Assembly (NCBI GenBank): GCA_937902985.1
Contig: CALFNG010000205.1
Location: forward strand, 1-64,000
Direction: 5' to 3'
Length of the DNA: 64,000 bases
From: an uncultured Myxococcales bacterium
Lineage (GTDB): Bacteria > Myxococcota_A > Polyangia > Polyangiales > Polyangiaceae
Made by a program: the position numbers and the translations under genes. Of this stretch, positions 8,321 to 15,980 are shown piece after piece. The notes under the pieces were generated by a model, which worked only from the letters and a program-made list of their open reading frames with translations, had not been told where the DNA came from and searched no databases. Positions within the stretch are counted from its first letter, which is position 1. The number at the start of each line of letters is the position of its first letter.

Positions 8321-9046
8321 ATGACGACCGACGACATCGTACGGCGGCGCGCCTGGGAGCAAGACGGGTTCTTCATCGCGCGAGGCCTGATTCGACCGCA
8401 ACGCGCGAGAGAGCTCTCGGACGCGTGCGACCACGTGCTGCAGCAAGTCCGCGCCGCGTCGAGCGCTCAGGGCCATCTCGGCACGCACGTCTCCGACTTG
8501 CTCGCCCCGGAGTATTTCGTCGAGCAGCCGGAGGCCCGGATGCGACTCGCGGACTACATGAGCTCGCGCGAGGTCGTGACGATCATCCACGATCTCGGTC
8601 GCGCGGGCGAGGGGCTCTTGAACGTGCGCGACGCCCAGTATTTCCACGAGCCCTCGACGCGCGATTACGACGGCGCGTGGCATCGCGACGGCGACGGCGC
8701 TGCCCCGCCAGTCGACGCCGTCCCCTCGCGCCCGACGCTCCTGCGATTCCGGGTCGCGTTCGCGCACGACGATCATCTCGAGTACGTCCCTGGCTCGCAC
8801 GCGCGCCCCGATACGCCGGAAGAGCGGAGCGTGCTCAAGGGAGCCGTGCGGAACACCAAGCTCGCGTCGGGACCGGTCCGGATCGAGCTCCAGCCCGGCG
8901 ACGCGTGTGTATTCAACACCTGGGGCATTCATCGAGCGCGCTATCGGCGCGATCGCATCCGCAGGACCCTCGATCTGCTGTTCGGCTTCGGTCCGCGCAA
9001 GCCGGTCGTCTTCGGGGCCCGCCTCTGGCTCGCGACGCTGACCTGA
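8321..9046 (+). CDS. Phytanoyl-CoA dioxygenase (PhyH) family Fe(II)/2-oxoglutarate oxygenase
   Basis: This 241-residue protein shows the double-stranded beta-helix metal triad: H-x-D in WHRDGDG near residue 124 and the distal His in NTWGIHRARYRR near 207. The N-terminal helix AWEQDGFFIARGLI is typical of PhyH enzymes. The family hydroxylates lipids, acyl-CoAs or small molecules using Fe(II), O2 and 2-oxoglutarate; the substrate here is unknown. The start at 8321 follows a GGAGGG site 7 bases upstream. It converges with the lgt gene 35 bases downstream. Confidence 0.85.
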   Translation: MTTDDIVRRRAWEQDGFFIARGLIRPQRARELSDACDHVLQQVRAASSAQGHLGTHVSDLLAPEYFVEQPEARMRLADYMSSREVVTIIHDLGRAGEGLLNVRDAQYFHEPSTRDYDGAWHRDGDGAAPPVDAVPSRPTLLRFRVAFAHDDHLEYVPGSHARPDTPEERSVLKGAVRNTKLASGPVRIELQPGDACVFNTWGIHRARYRRDRIRRTLDLLFGFGPRKPVVFGARLWLATLT

Positions 9047-9081
9047 GGTGAGCGGTTGCCCGCAGATGCTCAGAGGGGCTT

Positions 9082-10005
9082 CTAGGCGGGCGCCTTCGCC
9101 CCGGTGGGCGCGTCCACCAGGGGTTCTCGAAGGCTCTGCGAGAGGTCGACGCCGCGCGCGTGCAGGCGGCGCACGTAGAAGATCATGGCGACGGCATAGA
9201 GGAACAGCACGATGCACGACCACTGCGCCGGGGTGAGATCGCCGTAGCGCGTGTCGCCCCCGTCGTTGGCGGGGATGCGGAGGAAGTCCATCGCGAACCG
9301 CACCGGCGCGTACGCGAGGCCCGAAGCGATGACGTAGGTGCCGATCGGCAGCCGCCGCCGCCAGGCGAGCGCGAAGCTGGCCGCGAGGATGATCGTGAAG
9401 ATGAGCTCAAGAAAACCGAGGTCGAAGCGCGGATCGTGCCCGTGAATGAACTCGATGAATCCGAACTTCGTGACCACGCCGTCGCCCGGGTGTCTCGGAT
9501 ACGCGACCGCGAGGAACGTGTCGGCCGTGGTTCGCGCGCCCGGGTGATCGTGCACCGTGGAGCAGCCCGCGCGGCCGAACATCCACCCGATCGGAAAGAC
9601 CGACAAGACGAGATCGGCGAATGGAAGAATGGGAGCAGGGCGCAGCCGCCGATGGGGCCACGTGTCTTCTACGACGAAGTACTTCCAGAGGAGGATCCCG
9701 ATGAGGCCGCCGACGAAGCCGCCGAACGAGCTCAGGCCTTCCCACAGCATGATGACCGACCAGGGCCGGCGAACGACTTCATCCCAGTGGTAGAAGATCG
9801 AATCGAGGATGTGCGAGCAGACGAATGCCGACACGAGCATCCACGTAACGAACGAATTGAGCTGCAAGACGTCGTATCCGAGCTTCCGCGCCCGACGCGC
9901 CGTGATCGACGTGCCCACCAGCACTCCCGTGGCGACGAGAATGCCGAAGGGGTGGAGCGGCAGCGGGCCGATGTGCAGGTCGGGGACGTGGATGTACGGG
10001 ACCAT
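9082..10005 (-). CDS. lgt: Prolipoprotein diacylglyceryl transferase (Lgt), variant signature
   Basis: This 307-residue protein has about seven membrane segments in Lgt order and the start region PLPLHPFGILVATGVL seen in Lgt. Lgt moves diacylglycerol from phosphatidylglycerol to the lipobox Cys of prolipoproteins in the inner membrane. The signature region reads GRAGCSTVHDHPG (about 144-156): the essential Arg is present (R145) but the usual G-N-x-x-N-x-E block is replaced by a Cys/His-rich one. I recall this variant in delta-proteobacterial Lgt homologues. It is last in a mazG-rlmN-lgt run with a 20-base gap. No clear ribosome site is seen at ATG 10005. Confidence 0.85.
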   Translation of the reverse strand: MVPYIHVPDLHIGPLPLHPFGILVATGVLVGTSITARRARKLGYDVLQLNSFVTWMLVSAFVCSHILDSIFYHWDEVVRRPWSVIMLWEGLSSFGGFVGGLIGILLWKYFVVEDTWPHRRLRPAPILPFADLVLSVFPIGWMFGRAGCSTVHDHPGARTTADTFLAVAYPRHPGDGVVTKFGFIEFIHGHDPRFDLGFLELIFTIILAASFALAWRRRLPIGTYVIASGLAYAPVRFAMDFLRIPANDGGDTRYGDLTPAQWSCIVLFLYAVAMIFYVRRLHARGVDLSQSLREPLVDAPTGAKAPA

Positions 10006-10025
10006 GAAAGACGACGAGAGCCTTA

Positions 10026-11252
10026 TCACATACGGTTGACGCGTACCCTGGGCTTCGCGCCCAGGAGCGCGAGCTGACCACATGCGGCGTTGACGTCGTC
10101 TCCGCGGCGCCTTCGAATGAAGCACGAGTACCCGGCGTCGCAGAGGATCTGCTGAAACTCGAGCACGCCGCGCATGCTCGGCGGCTCGAGCGAGCTCGCG
10201 GCGATCGGGTTCATGGGAATGAGATTCACTTTGACCGGGAGTCCACGGAGGAGCTTCGCGACCTTCTTGGCTTCGAGGCTCGAGTCGTTCCGCCCCGCCA
10301 CGAGCGTGTACTCGATCGTGATGCGGCGCCGCCGCGGGAGCGGATAGGCGCGGAGCGCGTCCATCAATACGGGCAACGGGTACTTCTTGTTGATCGGCAT
10401 GAGGCGCGTGCGCGTCTCGTCGTCTGCCGCATGAAGCGATATCGCGAGCCCGATATTCCCGGCGAAGTCGGCGCCCAGGCGCGCGATCTCCGGAACGAGC
10501 CCGCTCGTCGAGACCGTGATGCGCCGGGCGGAGAGGGCGATGCCGTCTCGATGGGTGAGGAGGCGCAGCGAGAGCGCGGTCGCGTCGTAGTTGTGGAGGG
10601 GCTCGCCCATTCCCATGTAGACGACGTTCCGGAGGCGCTCGTTCGGGTCGAGCCGCGAGCGGCCGACCAGCACTTGACCCACGATCTCGTCGGCGCCGAG
10701 GTGACGCTTGAGCCCCGCGACGCCGCTCGCGCAAAAGACGCAGCCCATTGCGCACCCGACCTGGGTCGAGATGCATTGCGTGACGCGGATCGGCTCGTCG
10801 GCGCCGTCGGCGGTCTTGTCGCGTGGTCCTTCCTCGCCGTCTTCGTCGTCGCCGTCATCGACAGCCGCGGCAGCGTCGGCGTCGAGCTCCAGCGCGAGAG
10901 CGGGCGACGGCAGGTCGGTCTTGCCGCCCGTCACGCCGGGTATGAGCACGGTCTCGACCGTGGCGCCGTCGCCGAGGCGTACGAGCAGCTTGCGGGTGTC
11001 GTCGGTCGACCGGCGCTCTTCGGCCACCTGGAGCACCTGGTCCATGCCCAGCGACGCCAGCGAGCCCCGGAGGTCTCTCGGCAGATCGGTCATTCGCTCG
11101 GCGTCGAGCACGCCGCGCGACTGGATCCACTTGAAGATCTGACGCCCGTGGAAAGGTCGGCCGCCGAGAGGGACGACAGCCGTGGCCCACTCCTCGGGCG
11201 ACCGCGCGAGAGGCGGCACGGGAGCCCCGGCGTCGGTTCGAGCTCGCAGCAC
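10026..11252 (-). CDS. rlmN: 23S rRNA / tRNA adenine C2-methyltransferase RlmN (radical SAM)
   Basis: RlmN methylates A2503 of 23S rRNA and A37 of tRNAs by radical SAM chemistry. The cluster motif is C167-AMG-C171-VF-C174, and the second catalytic Cys lies in NAACGQLA near residue 391. Other family blocks present are MGMGEP, HNYDA and RRITVSTSG. I choose the GTG at 11252, one base after the mazG stop, with a GAGGGG site upstream; earlier in-frame codons read through mazG. The 408-residue protein is about 30-50 residues longer than typical because of an Ala/Asp/Glu-rich insertion at about 107-155, just before the radical SAM core. Confidence 0.95.
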   Translation of the reverse strand: MLRARTDAGAPVPPLARSPEEWATAVVPLGGRPFHGRQIFKWIQSRGVLDAERMTDLPRDLRGSLASLGMDQVLQVAEERRSTDDTRKLLVRLGDGATVETVLIPGVTGGKTDLPSPALALELDADAAAAVDDGDDEDGEEGPRDKTADGADEPIRVTQCISTQVGCAMGCVFCASGVAGLKRHLGADEIVGQVLVGRSRLDPNERLRNVVYMGMGEPLHNYDATALSLRLLTHRDGIALSARRITVSTSGLVPEIARLGADFAGNIGLAISLHAADDETRTRLMPINKKYPLPVLMDALRAYPLPRRRRITIEYTLVAGRNDSSLEAKKVAKLLRGLPVKVNLIPMNPIAASSLEPPSMRGVLEFQQILCDAGYSCFIRRRRGDDVNAACGQLALLGAKPRVRVNRM

Positions 11253-11253
11253 G

Positions 11254-12276
11254 CTAAGGCCCCTCGCGCCCGCCCTCGCCCTGGCCGTTGCCGCGGGGGA
11301 GACCGTGGCCGGCGTCGGTGCCATGGCGCTCGCCCTGGTCGCGGCTCTCGCCCGCGCCCCGCTTGGCTTCGTCCCAGTAGCGATCGAGGATCGCGAGAGG
11401 GATGTGCTCGTCGCCTTGACCGGCTTCGCCCCAGCCGCCGTGCTCGTCGTGAACACGCCGCTCGACGTGCGCGAAGCGTCGCGTGAACTTGTCGCTCGCG
11501 CGCCGGAGCGCCCCCTCGGCGTCGACCTTCAGGTGTCGCGAGAGATTCACGAGCGCGAAGATGAGGTCGCCCAGCTCTTCCTCGACGGCGCGCGCGTCGC
11601 TGCCGGCGATGGCGCGATCGAGCTCGCCGAGCTCTTCGACGACCTTGGCACGCGAGCCCCGGGCGTCGGGCCAGTCGAAACCGACGCGAGAGACCTTCTC
11701 GCCAATGCGCTGCGCGCGCGTCAGGGCCGGCATGCTCCGGGGAACGCCCGAGAGCAGGCCCCGCCGGCCTCTCTCCTGCGCCTTCAGCTTCTCCCAGTTG
11801 CGGAGCACGTCGTCGGCGTCGGCGGCCGAGAGATCCCCGAAGACGTGCGGGTGACGCTTCACCAGCTTGCTCACGATGCCTTCGACGACGTCGTCGATGG
11901 CGAACGTCCCTTCGCGGCGCCCGAGCTCGGCCTGGAAGACCACCTGCAGCAAGAGGTCCCCGAGCTCTTCGCGCAGGGCCCCGCGGTCGCCGGAGTCGAT
12001 CGCATCGATGACTTCGCAGGCCTCTTCGAGCACATACTTGCGGAGGGTCTCGTACGTTTGCTCGCGGTCCCAGGGGCAGCCATCAGGACCGAGCAGACGT
12101 CGCATCACGCCGACCAGGCGCTCGAGGGTCGTGCCATCTTGACGCGCGAGCGGCGGCACGGGGCGCGGGGCGTCCTCGTCGAACGGGGCAAGCTCGCCGG
12201 TCGGCAGCTCGCTGGTCCGGCGCGAGAGACCCTCGGCAGCCGGCTGGACGGGCGGGACAGGCTTTGCTTCAGGCAT
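11254..12276 (-). CDS. mazG: Nucleoside triphosphate pyrophosphohydrolase MazG
   Basis: This 340-residue protein carries two MazG folds. The first has GCPWDREQTYETLRKY, then EEACE and EELGDLLLQV; the second has VVEELGELDRAI and EEELGDLIFALVNL. The E-E-x-x-E plus E-x-x-D sets bind Mg2+. MazG hydrolyses (d)NTPs to monophosphates, cleaning damaged nucleotides and, in some bacteria, tuning ppGpp. A disordered leader of about 60 residues and a Gly-rich tail flank the core. The ATG at 12276 is taken as start; an in-frame codon at 12366 would add 30 unlikely residues. rlmN begins one base after the stop, so the two are probably translationally coupled. Confidence 0.95.
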   Translation of the reverse strand: MPEAKPVPPVQPAAEGLSRRTSELPTGELAPFDEDAPRPVPPLARQDGTTLERLVGVMRRLLGPDGCPWDREQTYETLRKYVLEEACEVIDAIDSGDRGALREELGDLLLQVVFQAELGRREGTFAIDDVVEGIVSKLVKRHPHVFGDLSAADADDVLRNWEKLKAQERGRRGLLSGVPRSMPALTRAQRIGEKVSRVGFDWPDARGSRAKVVEELGELDRAIAGSDARAVEEELGDLIFALVNLSRHLKVDAEGALRRASDKFTRRFAHVERRVHDEHGGWGEAGQGDEHIPLAILDRYWDEAKRGAGESRDQGERHGTDAGHGLPRGNGQGEGGREGP

Positions 12277-12403
12277 GGCGCCAGGCAGGCTACATTGAGA
12301 CTGGCGAATGTCGACCCGACCCGGCCTCGACCGACCACAGGCTGGATCCGCTGGAGCCGCCACCACGGGCGGCCCAGACGAACGGACGTCGTCCTATCCC
12401 CCG

Positions 12404-13486
12404 ATGTCGACGGCGTTCGCCGGTAAGTCGTTCCGCCGGGGGATCGCGATCGGGGCCGGTCTCGCCATCTTAACCCTGGCGTACGTGCTCCGCGGGGTGC
12501 TGGTTCCGCTCTTCTTCGCGTTCCTGCTCGCGTATGCGCTGGACCCGTTCGTCGACTGGCTCGAGGCCAAGAAGGTGCCCCGGGCGCTGGCGGCGCCTGT
12601 CGTCATGCTCGCGATCGCGGCGCTCTTCGCGCTCGTCTTGTTCTTCGCGATCCCGATGTTCCTCGACGAGCTGCGTGCGGCCGGAGCCGAGCTCCCTTCG
12701 CAGCTCGGGCGCCTCCAGCCCACGGTCGAGCCCTGGCTCTGGCAGAACTTTCACGTCAAGCCGCCCCACACGATGAGCGAGCTCGGCACGGACCTGCGCG
12801 ACAAGCTGCAGGCCGAGTTCCCGAACCTGCTCAGCGCCGCGAGCGAGGCCCTCTTCGGGACGCTCAGTTACATCTCGGTCATCCTGAGCGCGCTCATCGT
12901 GCCAGTGTTCGCGCTCTACCTCCTCATCGACTTCGACCGCATCGTCGCCCGCACCGGACAGCTCGTGCCCCGGCGCTGGTATCCGCAGGTGGCCGAGGTC
13001 GGCCGGCAAGTGCACCGGACGCTCGGCGGGTACGTGCGCGGCCAGCTCACGGCGAACATCGTGCTCGGCGCCCTTTACGCCATGGGCCTTCGCTTCATCG
13101 ACGTCCGCCTCGCGGTCCCCATCGGCGTGCTCACGGGGATGCTCGCATTCATGCCGTACATCGGCTTTGGGTGCGGGCTCTTCGTCGCGACCACGATGGC
13201 AGCCCTCGACTGGCAGGGACCCGGCCGGCTGCTCGGCGTCTTCGCCGTCATGCTGGGGGTGCAGGTGCTCGACGGGCTGGTCGTCACGCCCCGCATCGTG
13301 GGCCGCTCGGTCGGGCTCGCGCCGCTCGAGGTACTGTTGACGATGATGGCGGCAGGCACGCTCTTCGGGTTCTTCGGGGTGTTGCTCGCCGTTCCCCTTG
13401 GCGCCGTGGTGAAGATCCTGGTTCACCGGGTGGTCAAGGCGTACCTGGGCTCGGACTTCTATGGTCGCAGCCGGCTCCGCGACTGA
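12404..13486 (+). CDS. AI-2E / PerM family membrane transporter
   Basis: About eight hydrophobic segments and the family signatures FFAFLLAYALDP (near 35-47), YVRGQLTANIVLGALYA and PYIGFGCGLFVA place this in the AI-2E/PerM (UPF0118) family. The C-terminal block VVTPRIVGRSVGL is also typical. Members export AI-2 or act as Na+/H+ antiporters or permeases; the cargo cannot be inferred. The chosen ATG (12404) gives 360 residues starting just before the first membrane helix; ATG 12308 is an alternative with a 32-residue disordered leader. Neither has a clear ribosome site. It diverges from mazG across about 127 bases. Confidence 0.88.
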   Translation: MSTAFAGKSFRRGIAIGAGLAILTLAYVLRGVLVPLFFAFLLAYALDPFVDWLEAKKVPRALAAPVVMLAIAALFALVLFFAIPMFLDELRAAGAELPSQLGRLQPTVEPWLWQNFHVKPPHTMSELGTDLRDKLQAEFPNLLSAASEALFGTLSYISVILSALIVPVFALYLLIDFDRIVARTGQLVPRRWYPQVAEVGRQVHRTLGGYVRGQLTANIVLGALYAMGLRFIDVRLAVPIGVLTGMLAFMPYIGFGCGLFVATTMAALDWQGPGRLLGVFAVMLGVQVLDGLVVTPRIVGRSVGLAPLEVLLTMMAAGTLFGFFGVLLAVPLGAVVKILVHRVVKAYLGSDFYGRSRLRD

Positions 13487-13523
13487 GCGAACCGCGGAAA
13501 ATGCGGAAAGAAGAGGGAAAGTC

Positions 13524-14306
13524 ATGGCCGATGTGGTGCTCGTCGAGGCGGTGGAACGCACCCGCATCGTCACGATCAATCGCCCTCAGGCTCGCAACGC
13601 GCTGACTCGCGCGGTCCTCGCGGAGGCGCGGCGTGCGCTCGACGGCGCGTCGAGCGACCCGGCTGTACGTTGCGTCGTGTTGTGCGGAGCCGACGGTCAC
13701 TTCTGCTCCGGCGCCGACCTTCGACAAAACATCGCCGACGATCCGGAGATGATGGACCACCTCGACGTGTACATGGACGACTTCCACGGGCTCGTGAAAA
13801 GCGTCGTCCGATGCGACAAGCCCACCATCGCGATGATGGACGGCGGCGCCGTGGGCTTCGGCGCGGACCTCGCGTTCGCGTGCGATCTGCGCATCGCGTC
13901 GACCCGGGCCTACGCCCAGGAGAAGTTCGTGAAAATCGGGCTCATGCCTGACGGTGGCGGCACGTTCTGGCTCCCTCGCCTCGTCGGCACGGCCCGCGCG
14001 ATGCAAATGATCCTTCTCGGGGAGAAGGTCGAGGCGCCGGAGCTCCATCGTCTCGGGGTCGTTGCCAAGGTCGTCGAAGCGGCGTCGCTCCGCGAGACGA
14101 CGCTCGCGATGGCGCGCCAACTCGAAGCCGGCCCGCCTCTCGCGTTCGCGGCTATCAAGCGATCGCTCTATGCGAGCTGGGGGGCCTTCGAGGACGCCCT
14201 GCATCGCGAGCGCGCGGAACAGCTCAAGCTCCTTCGAAGCGCAGACTCCTTCGAAGGCGTCGCCGCCTGGATGCAAAAGCGCGAGCCTGACTTCAAGGGG
14301 CAGTAG
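13524..14306 (+). CDS. Enoyl-CoA hydratase/isomerase family protein (PaaG-like)
   Basis: This 260-residue crotonase-fold protein has both oxyanion-hole segments, HFCSGADL and GGAVGFGADLAFACD, and the signature KIGLMPDGGGTFWLPRLVG. The Asp of the PDGGG motif takes the place of the glutamate of canonical hydratases, as in PaaG-type ring-opening isomerases and other crotonases. The likely role is acyl-CoA or aromatic acyl-CoA metabolism. The start at 13524 follows an AAGAGGGAA site. Its 3' end faces the cysteine synthase gene across a gap that holds a dispersed-repeat copy. Confidence 0.88.
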   Translation: MADVVLVEAVERTRIVTINRPQARNALTRAVLAEARRALDGASSDPAVRCVVLCGADGHFCSGADLRQNIADDPEMMDHLDVYMDDFHGLVKSVVRCDKPTIAMMDGGAVGFGADLAFACDLRIASTRAYAQEKFVKIGLMPDGGGTFWLPRLVGTARAMQMILLGEKVEAPELHRLGVVAKVVEAASLRETTLAMARQLEAGPPLAFAAIKRSLYASWGAFEDALHRERAEQLKLLRSADSFEGVAAWMQKREPDFKGQ

Positions 14307-14330
14307 GCGCGCTCTTCGGACCAGAGCGAG

Positions 14331-14359
14331 ATTGGCAGAGGCGCAGAGAACGCAGAGGT
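14331..14359. repeat. Dispersed GCAGAGGCGCAGAG repeat between convergent genes
   Basis: The segment attggcagaggcgcagag plus aacgcagag matches the left arm of the inverted repeat at 63664-63687. It lies between the convergent crotonase and cysteine synthase genes, a place where a bidirectional hairpin or terminator could be tolerated. Confidence 0.75.
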
Positions 14360-14390
14360 CTAGGTCCCGCCTCGAGAGAGACCGAGAGGG

Positions 14391-15302
14391 TCAAAAGAGA
14401 TAGCGCTCGCCGCTGTCGCACAGGATCGTGACAACGAGGCCCTTGCCGAGCTCGGCGGCGACTTCACACGCCGCGTGGACGTTGGCTCCCGAGGAAGGGC
14501 CCACGAGCAACCCCTCTTCACGCGCGAGGCGGGCCGCCATTCGCTCGGCGGCGACGTCGGTGACGGTGATGACCCGGTCGATGAGCTCTCGCTGCAGGAT
14601 GTCGGGAACGAACCCCGCCCCGAGACCCTGGATGCCATGCATTCCCGCGGGCTTTCCGCTGAGTACGGCGCTCGCAGCGGGCTCGACCGCGATGACGCGC
14701 ACCGCGGGTCGCTCGCGCTTGAGGACGCGGCCGACCCCGGTGATCGTGCCCCCGGTTCCGACGCCGGCGACGAACGCCGCGAGGTCGCCCCCCGTCGCCT
14801 CGAGGATCTCGCGCGCCGTTGTCTGTTCATGAGCGAGCGGGTTCGCCGGGTTCGAGAACTGGCGGGCCATGAACGAGCCCGGGGTCTCGCGCGCGATCTG
14901 CTCGGCCTTCGAGACGGCTCCCGACATTCCCTCTTCGGCCGGCGTGAGGACGATCTCGGCCCCGTACGCGCGGAGCACGTAGCGCCGCTCGAGGCTCATG
15001 TCTTCGGGCATGACGAGCACGCATCGGTACCCGCGCACCGCCGCGATCATCGCGAGCGAGATGCCCGTGTTGCCGCTGGTGGCGTCGACGATGACCGCTC
15101 CCGGGCCGATCCGTCCTGCGTGCTCGGCCGCTCGGACCATAGCGAGCGCCGGTCTGTCTTTGACGCTCGCCCCGGGGTTCTTCACCTCGAGTTTTCCTAC
15201 GACCGTGGCTCCCCGGGTACAGACCCGACCGAGGCGCACCATCGGCGTCCTGCCGATGAGGTCGAGTACGCTCTCTGCGATCCCCGGAAGCGGTGGGCCC
15301 AT
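14391..15302 (-). CDS. Cysteine synthase / O-acetylserine (thiol) lyase family, PLP enzyme
   Basis: This 303-residue fold type II PLP enzyme has the Schiff-base Lys48 in GASVKDRPAL, the substrate loop TSGNTG (75-80), the phosphate cup GTGGT and a C-terminal SGERYL ending. Cysteine synthase makes L-cysteine from O-acetylserine and sulfide; CysK, CysM and cystathionine beta-synthase-like paralogues cannot be separated by eye. GGAG lies 7 bases before the ATG at 15302. It is 10 bases downstream of the OPX lipoprotein gene, on the same strand, but no functional link is apparent. Confidence 0.93.
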   Translation of the reverse strand: MGPPLPGIAESVLDLIGRTPMVRLGRVCTRGATVVGKLEVKNPGASVKDRPALAMVRAAEHAGRIGPGAVIVDATSGNTGISLAMIAAVRGYRCVLVMPEDMSLERRYVLRAYGAEIVLTPAEEGMSGAVSKAEQIARETPGSFMARQFSNPANPLAHEQTTAREILEATGGDLAAFVAGVGTGGTITGVGRVLKRERPAVRVIAVEPAASAVLSGKPAGMHGIQGLGAGFVPDILQRELIDRVITVTDVAAERMAARLAREEGLLVGPSSGANVHAACEVAAELGKGLVVTILCDSGERYLF

Positions 15303-15312
15303 GGCGCTCCGC

Positions 15313-15915
15313 TCAGAATACGCGCTGCCCGACCTTGATTGTATCTCCGGCTTGCAGGGGCACGTCGCTGAGCCGCCCGTCGGTGATGTCGTCGACGCTG
15401 ACCGCGGCTGTCACGGTGCGGTTGCCAGGCAGGACGCGCGTGACGAGCACGTGGTCGCCATCGGCGAGCGAGGTCAGCCCGCCTGCGAGCGAGATCGCCT
15501 CGACGAGCTTCATTCCTTCGGTCCAGGGGAGGCTGCCGGGCTTTTGTACGGCGCCGACGATGCTTACTTTCTTCGAATTGTATTGCGTGACGACGAGGGT
15601 GACCTGCGGATTCGAGAGGATCTTCCGATCCACGAGCGCCTTCTTGATGGCCTCTTCGATCTGTTGAGGCTCGAGCCCCGCGACCATCAAGCGGTCGATG
15701 TAAGGGAAATCGACGCTCCCGTCCGGCTGGATGCGAAAGACCTTGGGAAGGTCTTTCTCTCCGAGGACCGACACCTCGAAGAGATCGCCCGGGCCGACCA
15801 CGGTGCTCTGGCTGGGCGTCGGAAGATTGGGAGGACCAGGGTGCGACCGGCCGCATCCCAGAAGGACGAGGGCGGCCAGCACGAGCGTCGACAAGCATCG
15901 CAGGACGAAAGCCAT
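15313..15915 (-). CDS. Short polysaccharide export (OPX/Wza-like) lipoprotein
   Basis: This 200-residue protein has a lipoprotein signal ending LVLLGC (Cys21). Next come the polysaccharide-export domain (VVGPGDLFEVSVLGE to about residue 115) and one SLBB-type domain (VSIVGAVQKPGSLPW onward). It ends after SLBB, so it lacks the C-terminal helix that makes the outer-membrane pore in E. coli Wza. Short OPX proteins of this kind need a separate beta-barrel partner, and a barrel gene lies directly upstream. The role is export of a capsule, EPS or spore-coat polymer across the outer membrane. The start is ATG 15915 before MAFVLRC. Confidence 0.9.
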   Translation of the reverse strand: MAFVLRCLSTLVLAALVLLGCGRSHPGPPNLPTPSQSTVVGPGDLFEVSVLGEKDLPKVFRIQPDGSVDFPYIDRLMVAGLEPQQIEEAIKKALVDRKILSNPQVTLVVTQYNSKKVSIVGAVQKPGSLPWTEGMKLVEAISLAGGLTSLADGDHVLVTRVLPGNRTVTAAVSVDDITDGRLSDVPLQAGDTIKVGQRVF

Positions 15916-15980
15916 CTTTGTTGATGAGAGCACTACTGGCACAGCTCCGAGACGCCCATCCGCCCGAGGCGGCGTGCCCG

